From: Lacticaseibacillus hegangensis
Lineage (GTDB): Bacteria > Bacillota > Bacilli > Lactobacillales > Lactobacillaceae
Reading direction: 5' to 3'
Length of the DNA: 34,767 bases
Assembly: GCF_003946465.1 (NCBI RefSeq)
Contig: NZ_RHOL01000030.1
Coordinates: 1 to 34,767 of the forward strand
Of this stretch, positions 23,935-30,524 are shown in pieces; the stretch's first letter is position 1, and each line of letters opens with the position of its first letter. A model generated the notes under the pieces. It did no database searches. It had not been told where the DNA came from and worked only from the letters and a program-made list of their open reading frames with translations. A program made the position numbers and the translations under genes.

Positions 23935-24927
23935 ATGGAAAACTATCTCGCATCACCAACTCGCTACGATAATATGCAGTACCGCCGCGTCGGCAACAGC
24001 GGTCTGAAACTCTCCGCCCTGTCACTGGGCTTGTGGCACAACTTCGGCAGTGTTGACCCGCTGGAAAATCAGCGGCACCTGCTGCGCCACGCCTTTGACC
24101 TGGGCATCACCTGCTTTGACATTGCCAACAACTACGGCCCGGACGCCGGCAGCGCCGAAACCAATTTTGGCCGAATCTTCAAAGCGGACTTCCAGCCGTA
24201 CCGTGACGAGCTGGTCATCACTTCCAAGGCCGGCTACTACATGTGGCCAGGCCCATACGGCGAGTGGGGCTCGCGTAAAAGCATTATTGCCAGCTGCGAC
24301 CAAAGCTTGCGCCGCACCGGCCTCGACTATTTTGACATCTTCTACTCTCACCGCTTCGACCCGGATACCCCGCTGGAGGAAACCGCGCTGGCTCTCGACC
24401 AGCTGGTCAAAAGCGGCAAGGCGCTGTATGTCGGCATCTCAAACTACAACGCGGAAAACACCGAAAAGATTGCCGCCATCTTCAAAGAGCTCAAGACCCC
24501 GTACATCATTCATCAGGACCGCTACAATATGTTCGGCCGCGACCCTGAAAAAGAGCTGTTCCCGACCTTGGCCAAGGATCACACCGGTGCCGTCGTCTTC
24601 AGCCCGCTGGCGCAGGGCATGCTGACCGGGCGCTACCTGCACGGCATCCCCGAAGATTCTCGCGCCGCTCGCAAGGACAGCAAATTCCTGCACGTGGCTG
24701 ACGTGGAAAGCAAGTTGGACAAGATCAAGGCGTTGAACGCCATCGCCGAAAAGCGCGGCCAGACCCTTGCCGAAATGGCGCTGGCCTGGGATCTGCGACA
24801 GCCGGCGGTGGCCAGTGTCATCATCGGCGCCAGCAAGGTCAGCCAGCTTGATGACAACGTCAAGGCGCTGAACAAGCTGACGTTCACCGCAGAAGAAGAA
24901 CGCGCCATCGACCACGTTCTCGCCTAA
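23935..24927 (+). CDS. Aldo/keto reductase (YghZ-like)
   Basis: 330 aa. The ATG has AAAGGAG at 8-9 bases. The (beta/alpha)8 barrel carries the catalytic tetrad D62, Y67, K98 and H139 (FDIANNYG, ITSKAGYY, YSHRFD). The inserts SKAGYYMWPGPYGEWGSRKSI and DIFYSHRFDPDTPLEET and the NMFGRDPE segment are typical of the YghZ/AKR14 branch, which reduces L-glyceraldehyde 3-phosphate and methylglyoxal. It is NADPH-dependent by family and cytoplasmic. A GATAAT-like -10 near 23872 is the probable promoter, with a weak -35. It has its own bidirectional terminator. Confidence 0.92.
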   Translation: MENYLASPTRYDNMQYRRVGNSGLKLSALSLGLWHNFGSVDPLENQRHLLRHAFDLGITCFDIANNYGPDAGSAETNFGRIFKADFQPYRDELVITSKAGYYMWPGPYGEWGSRKSIIASCDQSLRRTGLDYFDIFYSHRFDPDTPLEETALALDQLVKSGKALYVGISNYNAENTEKIAAIFKELKTPYIIHQDRYNMFGRDPEKELFPTLAKDHTGAVVFSPLAQGMLTGRYLHGIPEDSRAARKDSKFLHVADVESKLDKIKALNAIAEKRGQTLAEMALAWDLRQPAVASVIIGASKVSQLDDNVKALNKLTFTAEEERAIDHVLA

Positions 24928-24988
24928 AAAAGTTCGCGCCGTCTCGCCTGACCGCTTGGCCATCAACCCACGACAATAACCACACAAA

Positions 24989-25043
24989 AAAAACTCTGAT
25001 TCAGCCGGCAGCAATGTGACTGCCGGCTGAAATCAGAGTTTTT
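24989..25043. terminator. Bidirectional terminator between aldo/keto reductase and NAD(P)-binding genes
   Basis: A long stem with arms about 24989-25011 and 25020-25043, one bulged base and loop CAATGTGA, flanked by A-tract and T-tract. Confidence 0.9.
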
Positions 25044-25048
25044 GCTGT

Positions 25049-25684
25049 CTAAGCATTCACGACTGTAAAGCGCTGCCGCAAGTGGGTCTTGGCCTCAAGC
25101 TCCGCGATGGCTGCGGTCGCCAGGTTACCTACCGAGACTTCTGACTTGCCTGAAGGCGCGGTCATCACGGCGTCGGTGCCCAGCCGGTAGTCACTCGGCG
25201 CTCCGTCAATCAAGTTGGCCTGCGGCGAGACCGCCGTCCACGCCACGTCCTGGATCCACTGCAGGTACTGGTACTCATGGAGCTGCTGCTGTGGGGTCTT
25301 GACCCAAGGCGCACCAGCAGCCGTTTTTTCGAGTTGTTTCACCAACCGTTCGCCCGATGGGAGCTGCAACGAGCCTGCCCCCAGCACGAACAGCAGATAT
25401 GGCTTCTCTGTCTTTCGAAACATCGTGATCAGGCGCGTGGCCAGATCCAAGTGCTGGAAGGCCTGCGGCGAGGCAAACGCGTCAACGACCGCGTCCAACC
25501 CGTCAAAATCAACGCGGTCCAAGGTCAGTGCGTCTTTGACCACCAATGAAACTGTGCTGCCGAACAGCTTCTCGGCCTTGGCCTGATTGCGCACAAGTGC
25601 GGTGACTTCATGGCCCTTTGCCAGTGCCGCTGCCACCATCGCTTGGCCGACGCGGCCAGTAGCGCCGATAATGCCAATTTTCAT
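25049..25684 (-). CDS. NAD(P)H-binding protein, atypical short-chain dehydrogenase family
   Basis: 211 aa. The ATG at 25684 follows GGAGGG. The N-terminal Rossmann motif is MKIGIIGATGRVG (GxxGxxG), then EVTALVRNQAKAEKLFG and the acidic/hydrophobic core DALTLDRVDFDGLDAVVDAFA. It is like the YwnB/NmrA-type NAD(P)H-binding proteins, often annotated as putative NADH-flavin reductases. There is no classical YxxxK pair, so catalysis is uncertain. It is a single gene sharing its terminator with the converging aldo/keto reductase. Confidence 0.85.
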   Translation of the reverse strand: MKIGIIGATGRVGQAMVAAALAKGHEVTALVRNQAKAEKLFGSTVSLVVKDALTLDRVDFDGLDAVVDAFASPQAFQHLDLATRLITMFRKTEKPYLLFVLGAGSLQLPSGERLVKQLEKTAAGAPWVKTPQQQLHEYQYLQWIQDVAWTAVSPQANLIDGAPSDYRLGTDAVMTAPSGKSEVSVGNLATAAIAELEAKTHLRQRFTVVNA

Positions 25685-25797
25685 GCTATCCCTCCTACTA
25701 TGTCCGTGACCACGGCCAACGCTAATTGACCTCATTTGAATCAGTGGTCATCCTACTCATTTACCGACCAAGGCGCAACCACGGCTCGCACCTGAGG

Positions 25798-26538
25798 TCA
25801 GTGGTGCCGGCGAATCGGCGCAAACGTCAGCTCTGTCCAACCGACTTTAAAGCCCGCGCGAATGGCCACGTTCATTGACCGCATGTGCGAAAATTGCGTG
25901 CCGTAAACCACCAACATCTCGGGTTCGCGCCGTTGAATTTCTGCAGTCAGCAACTGAACCACCTTGACTGCCAGCCCCTGGCGCGCGAAGGCCGGATCCA
26001 GCACCTCAACGCCAATTTCCCAGGTGTAGCGCCCATTTTGGTTGGCGCCAGCCACCACCTTGAGCTGGCCATCGTCAAAATAGCCAACCCCCAGCATATC
26101 GGGATCAACATCATCGAAGGCAAAGGCCTCGTGGATCCGCTTGTCCTTTTTGAATAGCGGGATGTCGGCTTGCTCAATCAGCATCAGGTGCGCGTCGCTT
26201 GGCGGCTGGATTGCGCCAGTCGGCAGAAAAAACGGCGCGTGGTTGGTAATCTGCCAGCCGTAGCGGTGCAGCAGACGCTCCAGTTCGCGCAGGTGCGGCC
26301 ACGCGAAAAACCACTCGCCCGCCGTGGTGTTGAAATCCAGCGCGATGCCGTCAGTCACCAGCGGGTTGGTCGTGCGGACGTAAAGATGATCCTGATACAC
26401 GACGAGGTCGCCAGCGTCGCGGGCCCAATACCGCGCCCCGCTGACTGGCGGCGCCGTGATGAACCGGTTGTACGGCTGCGCAAAATCCGCCGGCGCGAGG
26501 CCGAACTCCAAAGCCAGTTGATCCGTGATTTTCGTCAT
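25798..26538 (-). CDS. GNAT family N-acetyltransferase
   Basis: 246 aa, ATG after AAGGAGATG. The N-terminal 120 residues are an uncharacterised lobe (PYNRFITAPPVSGARYWARDAGDLVVYQDHLYVRT). The C-terminal half is a GNAT fold: AGANQNGRYTWEIGVEVLDPAFARQGLAVKVVQLLTAEI is the acetyl-CoA loop with QGLA at its core, and RSMNVAIRAGFKVGWTELTF is the last helix and strand. This layout resembles the FR47/GNAT_acetyltr_2 type of larger acetyltransferases. The substrate is unknown. The adjacent 48-aa gene, on the same strand 46 bases upstream, may be co-transcribed. Confidence 0.85.
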   Translation of the reverse strand: MTKITDQLALEFGLAPADFAQPYNRFITAPPVSGARYWARDAGDLVVYQDHLYVRTTNPLVTDGIALDFNTTAGEWFFAWPHLRELERLLHRYGWQITNHAPFFLPTGAIQPPSDAHLMLIEQADIPLFKKDKRIHEAFAFDDVDPDMLGVGYFDDGQLKVVAGANQNGRYTWEIGVEVLDPAFARQGLAVKVVQLLTAEIQRREPEMLVVYGTQFSHMRSMNVAIRAGFKVGWTELTFAPIRRHH

Positions 26539-26584
26539 CGGCTGTCATCTCCTTGAGTGCTTCATGTACTGCCGCAAACCAGAC

Positions 26585-26731
26585 TCACCGGTGGCGCCAA
26601 TCGTCCTGATTTTGACGCGGGGTCCGTTTACGCACCGAATCCGGCGGCAAAAATGGCCGATTGATATTTCCTGCCAGTAGCGTGAAAAAATTGGCGATCC
26701 CTTTGAACAACGAGTGAAAGAATTGTCCCAT
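26585..26731 (-). CDS. Small protein (48 aa) with amphipathic N-terminal helix
   Basis: The start ATG at 26731 is preceded by a perfect AAAGGAGG with a 5-6-base gap, one of the best ribosome sites in the window. Residues 1-22 (MGQFFHSLFKGIANFFTLLAGN) are rich in Phe and Leu with a few polar faces and could lie on or in the membrane. The C-terminal half is very basic and polar (RKRTPRQNQDDWRHR). I know no family for it. No immunity, transporter or toxin partner is beside it. It precedes the GNAT gene on the same strand by 46 bases. Confidence 0.65.
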   Translation of the reverse strand: MGQFFHSLFKGIANFFTLLAGNINRPFLPPDSVRKRTPRQNQDDWRHR

Positions 26732-26834
26732 TGCACCCTCCTTTACGCGTCTCGCAACCCGAGCCGCTTTACTAGTCATTATCCGCGCCACAGTCTACAA
26801 TGCAAGCGTATCCAATTATTAGGAGGTAAGCATC

Positions 26835-27455
26835 ATGACCAGTTATCCGCGTCGCAACCCAGAAGAAGATCCGCTGCTGACCCCAGAAAACTCCGTCCTG
26901 CTGGTAATTGATTACCAGCCCACGCAAGTCTCGTCGATTCAGTCGATCGGCCATCCGCAGCTCGTCAAAAATGTGTCGTTCACCATCAAACTAGCACAGG
27001 CCTATCACGTCCCCATTGTCCTCAGTACCGTGAACGTCGCGACCGGTCGCAACGCTGACACGCTAAAGGCGTTGCGCGACCTGATGCCGGATCAGCCTAC
27101 GTTTGACCGCACCAACATCAACGCCTGGGAGGACCAGGACTTCAACGAAGCCGTCCACGCCACCGGCCGCAAGAACCTGATCATGTGCGCCCTGTGGACC
27201 GAGGCTTGCATGGCGTTTCCAACACTGGACGCCCTGCGGGAAGGCTACCACGTTTTCCCAGTGGTGGATGCGATTGGTGGGACGTCCACGTTAGCCCACG
27301 AAACAGCGCTGCGGCGGGTCGAACAGGCCGGTGCCGAACTCATCTCTAACGCCCAGTTGGCCTGCGAGTGGCAGCGGGACTGGAATCGCGCGGAGTACGC
27401 GCATGATTTCGTGAAGCTGATGTTTGAAAACGACGACTTCTTCCATGCTGAATAA
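26835..27455 (+). CDS. YcaC-like isochorismatase-family cysteine hydrolase
   Basis: 206 aa; ATG after TTAGGAGG. Residues follow the YcaC pattern: VLLVIDYQP with the catalytic Asp at 26, NINAWEDQDFNEAVHATGRKNLI, the nucleophile Cys at 125 in LWTEACMAFPTLDAL, then GYHVFPVVDAIGG and LACEWQRDW. YcaC-type proteins are octameric hydrolases of unknown physiological substrate; isochorismate itself is not indicated. It is cytoplasmic. A TACAAT -10 (26796-26801) with TAGTCA 17 bases upstream is the likely promoter. It is divergent from the 48-aa gene and ends at its own terminator. Confidence 0.9.
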   Translation: MTSYPRRNPEEDPLLTPENSVLLVIDYQPTQVSSIQSIGHPQLVKNVSFTIKLAQAYHVPIVLSTVNVATGRNADTLKALRDLMPDQPTFDRTNINAWEDQDFNEAVHATGRKNLIMCALWTEACMAFPTLDALREGYHVFPVVDAIGGTSTLAHETALRRVEQAGAELISNAQLACEWQRDWNRAEYAHDFVKLMFENDDFFHAE

Positions 27456-27470
27456 GCGTCTGGCAACTCT

Positions 27471-27499
27471 GCCGCCCTGCAACTGCTGGGCGGCTTTTT
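27471..27499 (+). terminator. Terminator of the YcaC-like gene
   Basis: GCCGCCC / GGGCGGC 7-bp stem, 10-base loop, then TTTTT. Confidence 0.88.
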
Positions 27500-27525
27500 C
27501 GCGTCGATAGTTTACCAAGTTTTAC

Positions 27526-27553
27526 TTGACTGCTGGGAAATATGTCCTAAAGT
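27526..27553 (+). promoter_or_regulatory. Promoter of the glutamine amidotransferase gene
   Basis: TTGACT, 16-base spacer, TAAAGT, about 33 bases before the start codon. Confidence 0.55.
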
Positions 27554-27586
27554 AGGTGACAATGATTTTCTGAAAGGATTGATCCC

Positions 27587-28366
27587 ATGCGTCCCATTAT
27601 TGCCATGACCGGTGATGCTCTCGACACACCCTCTGTCGAACTAAACCTGAACCACGCGGACTTTGCCCCGCGTGACATTAAAACCGCCATCATTAAAGCC
27701 GGCGGGGCCCCCATCATTTTGCCGTTTCCCGATGACGTGACCCTGGCAACTGAGCTGGCCGAGGCCGCCGTTGCGACGTTTGATGGGCTGCTGCTGCCAG
27801 GCGGGCCAGACGTTGACCCAACACTTTACGGCGAAGAGCCGACCCGCTTCATTGGCAGTGTGACCTATCCGAAGGACCGCTTCGAGCAGGCCCTGATCAG
27901 GGCGACCCTCGCGGCCGGCAAGCCTATTTTTGCCATTTGCCGCGGCCTGCAGATTCTGAACGTGACTTTGGGTGGCACCTTGTACCAGGATTTGGCGAGT
28001 CAAGATCCTGATGCCACCATTCGCCATGCACAGGCAGCTCCTGGTCAGTACCCGACCCACCATGTCACGGTCAAAGCCGGCTCGCAGCTGGCCAAACTGG
28101 TCGGCGAGTATGCCTACGTCAACTCGCGCCACCACGAGGCAATCAAACAGGTAGCGCCCGGCCTCCAGATTGTTGCGACCGCCCCGGACGGCGTGGTCGA
28201 GGCGGTCGCCGATACCCGTGATAGTCAGATCATGGCCGTGCAGTGGCACCCGGAGAACCTGTGGCAGCAGGACGCCGCCCAACTGCGGCCCTTCGTCCTA
28301 CTGGTGCAACGCGCCGCAGCGGCAAAAAGCGCGCAGAATCCGGCCGTTCAGGCCAAAGTCAGCTAA
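27587..28366 (+). CDS. Class I glutamine amidotransferase-like / peptidase C26 (gamma-glutamyl-GABA hydrolase family)
   Basis: 259 aa; ATG after GAAAGGA. The class I amidotransferase triad is visible: nucleophile Cys near 118 in FAICRGLQILNV, and His/Glu in MAVQWHPENL near 220. The oxyanion region is DGLLLPGGPDVDPTLYGEEP, which with FEQALIRATLAAGKPI is characteristic of the PuuD/C26 subgroup. These cytoplasmic enzymes cleave gamma-glutamyl bonds, e.g. gamma-glutamyl-GABA or other gamma-glutamyl amines. There is no putrescine-utilisation gene nearby, so the substrate is open. The C-terminal tail is Ala/Lys-rich. Confidence 0.92.
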   Translation: MRPIIAMTGDALDTPSVELNLNHADFAPRDIKTAIIKAGGAPIILPFPDDVTLATELAEAAVATFDGLLLPGGPDVDPTLYGEEPTRFIGSVTYPKDRFEQALIRATLAAGKPIFAICRGLQILNVTLGGTLYQDLASQDPDATIRHAQAAPGQYPTHHVTVKAGSQLAKLVGEYAYVNSRHHEAIKQVAPGLQIVATAPDGVVEAVADTRDSQIMAVQWHPENLWQQDAAQLRPFVLLVQRAAAAKSAQNPAVQAKVS

Positions 28367-28376
28367 TATTTTCACG

Positions 28377-28403
28377 GCCAGTCGCCGGAACGGCTGGCTT
28401 TTT
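28377..28403 (+). terminator. Terminator of the C26 family gene
   Basis: 8-bp stem GCCAGTCG / CGGCTGGC with one G-T pair, loop CCGGAA, then TTTTT. Confidence 0.85.
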
Positions 28404-28474
28404 AAGTTGGCGTAGTTCCTTTCTTTGGGCAGTAAGCGTACAATGCCCGTGAAAAGACAAAGGAGATGGCATTC

Positions 28475-28807
28475 ATGCACGAAATTCCCGAAACAATGGC
28501 GCAAGTTGCCGCACTCGTAGCAAAAAGTCAGCAAAATGGTGAGCCGATGAACGAGGATCAGGTGGTACAAGGCGGACTGCAAAACTGGATTCAGGAGCTC
28601 CTGGATGAGGGCATTGAAGGCGGCTACCTCACCGCCCGGCTGCGCAATACGGACTTGATCGTTCTGGACATCACGGGTAAGCAACTGCTGCAAACTGACG
28701 CTCTGAACGCCGCCAAACTAGTCCCCGCCTTCAAGCGAGACCCGCACATGACCCTGATGGCCGTGCAAACTGCGATGCGAAAAATCATCGATAGCGGTCA
28801 GCTATAA
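28475..28807 (+). CDS. Hypothetical protein, 110 aa
   Basis: The ATG at 28475 is chosen because AAAGGAG ends nine bases upstream; the ATG at 28466 would overlap that site. TACAAT just before 28446 may be the -10. The protein is acidic and soluble, without signal peptide: MHEIPETMAQVAALVAKSQQNGEP, a helical middle with NWIQELLDEGIEGGYL, and a C-terminus DPHMTLMAVQTAMRKIIDSGQL. I do not recognise a family. It is a single gene with no clear terminator of its own; the next transcript starts near 28925. Confidence 0.72.
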   Translation: MHEIPETMAQVAALVAKSQQNGEPMNEDQVVQGGLQNWIQELLDEGIEGGYLTARLRNTDLIVLDITGKQLLQTDALNAAKLVPAFKRDPHMTLMAVQTAMRKIIDSGQL

Positions 28808-28889
28808 CTGACCATTCGGTAAAGCGGCAGCCCGCGCCATTGGTATTGGCTAATGGCAAACCGTCTGAATAGACCTGAGATTGTGAAAA

Positions 28890-28918
28890 TTGACTTTTCA
28901 TCTTGAAAATTCTATCAT
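28890..28918 (+). promoter_or_regulatory. Sigma-A promoter of the 20-codon peptide gene
   Basis: TTGACT (28890-28895), exactly 17 bases, TATCAT (28913-28918). Transcription should start near 28925, leaving a leader of about 50 nt. Confidence 0.7.
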
Positions 28919-28971
28919 TCGGGGCCCCATGATAGGCACCGGCTGCAAGCCTGTGAAGCGGAGGTGTCGAC

Positions 28972-29034
28972 ATGGTTAGCAAGATGTACAAAGCTCCAAT
29001 AGTGATGATTGGCGGACCAGCAAATTGGTTATGA
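28972..29034 (+). CDS. 20-residue peptide gene, pheromone- or leader-like
   Basis: ATG at 28972 with a perfect GGAGGT six bases upstream and a good promoter ahead. The product is MVSKMYKAPIVMIGGPANWL. It is too short for a folded protein and has no classic signal peptide. The size, N-terminal Lys residues and hydrophobic ...IVMIGG stretch recall the short hydrophobic peptides sensed by Rgg regulators; a double Rgg is encoded 1.5 kb downstream. The pattern Y-x-x-P-x-V-x-x-x-G also matches the leader motif of lasso peptides, but only five residues would remain as core and no RiPP enzymes are here. Function unknown; the claim is that the ORF is translated. Confidence 0.55.
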   Translation: MVSKMYKAPIVMIGGPANWL

Positions 29035-29097
29035 ATAAATATTTTGGCCAATTCTGAATTTTTTAGTTATCAAATCTGATAAGATGTGATACTCTAA

Positions 29098-29194
29098 AGA
29101 GGTCCAAAGGCAGAACCAACATTAGCTGCCAGAGGAATGGCAACACTCCCAAAAAGTTCCCCCAAACTTTTCCACCAGCAATGGTGGTTTTTTT
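29098..29194 (+). ncRNA. Candidate small RNA or structured 3' UTR with C-rich loop
   Basis: Ends in a terminator CCACCA-GCAA-TGGTGG (29172-29187) plus seven T. Upstream is a hairpin AAAAGTT (29152-29158) / AACTTTT (29165-29171) with loop CCCCCA, and ACTCCC at 29145-29150. Exposed UCCC motifs are how sRNAs such as RsaE/RoxS bind Shine-Dalgarno sequences. A weak promoter (TTATCA 29067-29072, 17 bases, TACTCT 29090-29095) could make it separate; otherwise it is the 3' UTR of the peptide transcript. Confidence 0.45.
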
Positions 29195-29268
29195 AATCCG
29201 CTCACCAAGAAGAGCCAAAGTCAGACAAAATTGCCTAGCCGCGAAACATAAAACAACGCCTTAGCACA

Positions 29269-29321
29269 CAACTGCCCCTGCACCGCGATTTTAAAACCAA
29301 ATCGTGGTGCAGGGGCAGTTG
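29269..29321. repeat. Palindromic repeat, copy 1
   Basis: Two 23-base arms (29269-29291 and 29299-29321) with one G-T pair and a 7-base loop. It is related to the palindrome at 33545-33597 in arm length, loop length, the shared TGCACCGC core and a following motif (about TTTGGACTAAAACC here, TTTGGGCTGAGACC there). It may also end transcription towards arsC. Confidence 0.75.
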
Positions 29322-29348
29322 CATTTTGGACTAAAACCGCTTTATGTC

Positions 29349-29786
29349 TCAGCCTCGTTTGAATTCCTGGTCGCAGCCAGCTTGCTGTGTCAACTCGCTC
29401 ACCCGCCGCGCAATGTCGTCTCTCACGGTGCGAAAAACCTGAAGCACTTCATCGTCGGTGCCCGTGGCCGCGGCCGGATCCGGCAGTGGCCAATGCAGCC
29501 GTCGAACCGTTGCTGGCACTGCTGGGCAGCGATCACGCGCATCCCCGCATAATGTGACCACCAAATCAGATGACCGCAGATACTGCGGGTCGATCAGCTT
29601 CGAGTACTGCGCGCTGATGTCCACGCCGCGCTCGGCCATCACTTTGACCGCCAGCGGATTCAGCCCGTCGATTTGTAGACCGGCGCTGGCCACTCGCCAC
29701 TGTTTGCCCAGCATCTGCTTGGCAAATCCTTCGGCCATTTGACTGCGGCACGAGTTGCCCGTACACAGAAAGTAAATTTGCGGCAC
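29349..29786 (-). CDS. arsC: Thioredoxin-coupled arsenate reductase (low-molecular-weight phosphatase fold)
   Basis: 145 aa from GTG at 29786, behind AAAGGTGG. It has the P-loop CTGNSCRS (C8, C13, R14), the redox cysteines C80 and C87 in LCGDARDRC, and the DP loop LPDPA. This Cys triad is that of the thioredoxin-linked ArsC of Gram-positive bacteria, which reduces arsenate to arsenite. No arsR, arsB or acr3 lies next to it, so it is a lone gene; a housekeeping phosphatase-like role is possible. The C-terminus has a basic end, EFKRG. Confidence 0.9.
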   Translation of the reverse strand: MPQIYFLCTGNSCRSQMAEGFAKQMLGKQWRVASAGLQIDGLNPLAVKVMAERGVDISAQYSKLIDPQYLRSSDLVVTLCGDARDRCPAVPATVRRLHWPLPDPAAATGTDDEVLQVFRTVRDDIARRVSELTQQAGCDQEFKRG

Positions 29787-30037
29787 TACCCCACCACCTT
29801 TCGCACTCACCTAATTTCTATTATACCCGGCCGGCGACTGACCAACCATCTCTGCCCTGAATCAACCTCCACCGCCTGCTTGCGGTCTAGGTGAGGCTTC
29901 GCCCAAACGGCACGGGTTGCTCCTTTCTACCGATATGCTTTTTGCCTGCTGTCGTCTTTGAAAAAGAGGTTGCAAGCGCGCCGCCATTGAAGCATAATGA
30001 TGTCCCATTTGTTCGGTCAATTAAAGGGGGATTCTTA

Positions 30038-30379
30038 ATGACCAAAAAGGTAACTTTTCTCGCCCTGCTTCCAGAGACTCACGATGTGCTTGCCAACGAC
30101 GATAATCTGGACGATTTTGTCAACTCTGTCTGGGACCTGTTCGATACTTCGACTTTTGAATTGGATGGCGAGATTATCCCTTCGCTGCGCGGCTTTTACG
30201 ACGACACGACCGGGGAGTTGAAGATTTGGCTCTCCGAACGTGGCACCCTCAGCAACCACACCCCGGACGTCAACGCCTTTCTCCTGGCCGACGACACCTC
30301 ACATGGCGTTCATTTCAAGCCCATCGAGGAAATGCTGGGAATCGAATTTAAAGTGTTGCGCGACGACTCAGTCGCGTAA
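30038..30379 (+). CDS. Hypothetical acidic protein, 113 aa
   Basis: ATG at 30038 with AAAGGGGG upstream; the longer frame to 29891 has no ribosome site. MTKKVTFLALLPETHDVLANDDNLDDFVNSVWDLFD opens a very acidic, soluble protein; the middle LDGEIIPSLRGFYDDTTGELKIWLSERG looks like beta-hairpins. No signal peptide, membrane segment or known motif. I do not recognise the family. It is a single gene with its own terminator. Confidence 0.7.
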   Translation: MTKKVTFLALLPETHDVLANDDNLDDFVNSVWDLFDTSTFELDGEIIPSLRGFYDDTTGELKIWLSERGTLSNHTPDVNAFLLADDTSHGVHFKPIEEMLGIEFKVLRDDSVA

Positions 30380-30402
30380 CAACGGCCGTCAATTTACTGT
30401 GA

Positions 30403-30432
30403 CCTTCTCGAGTGATCAGAGAAGGCTTTTTT
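30403..30432 (+). terminator. Terminator of the acidic small protein gene
   Basis: 7-bp stem CCTTCTC / GAGAAGG with a 9-base loop, then CTTTTTT. Confidence 0.85.
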
Positions 30433-30524
30433 GATGCCTAACGCCAGAAAAATGACCCATCCTCACGGCGCTTGGTGCTATGCTATTAGCAACTAGGTTG
30501 GCACTTTGGATGGGGGAAATCGGC

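Noticed and set aside
27641-28282. 213-codon minus-strand frame
   Set aside because: Shadow of the C26 amidotransferase gene, whose catalytic motifs are clear.
28972-29034. Lasso peptide precursor
   Set aside because: The leader-like YxxP motif is present, but only five residues would follow as core and no RRE, protease or cyclase gene is in the window.
28785-29051. 88-codon minus-strand frame
   Set aside because: It is antisense to the peptide gene cassette, which has far better promoter and ribosome-site evidence. No start signal on the minus strand.
29349-29786. Arsenic-resistance operon
   Set aside because: Only arsC is present; no regulator or efflux gene flanks it.
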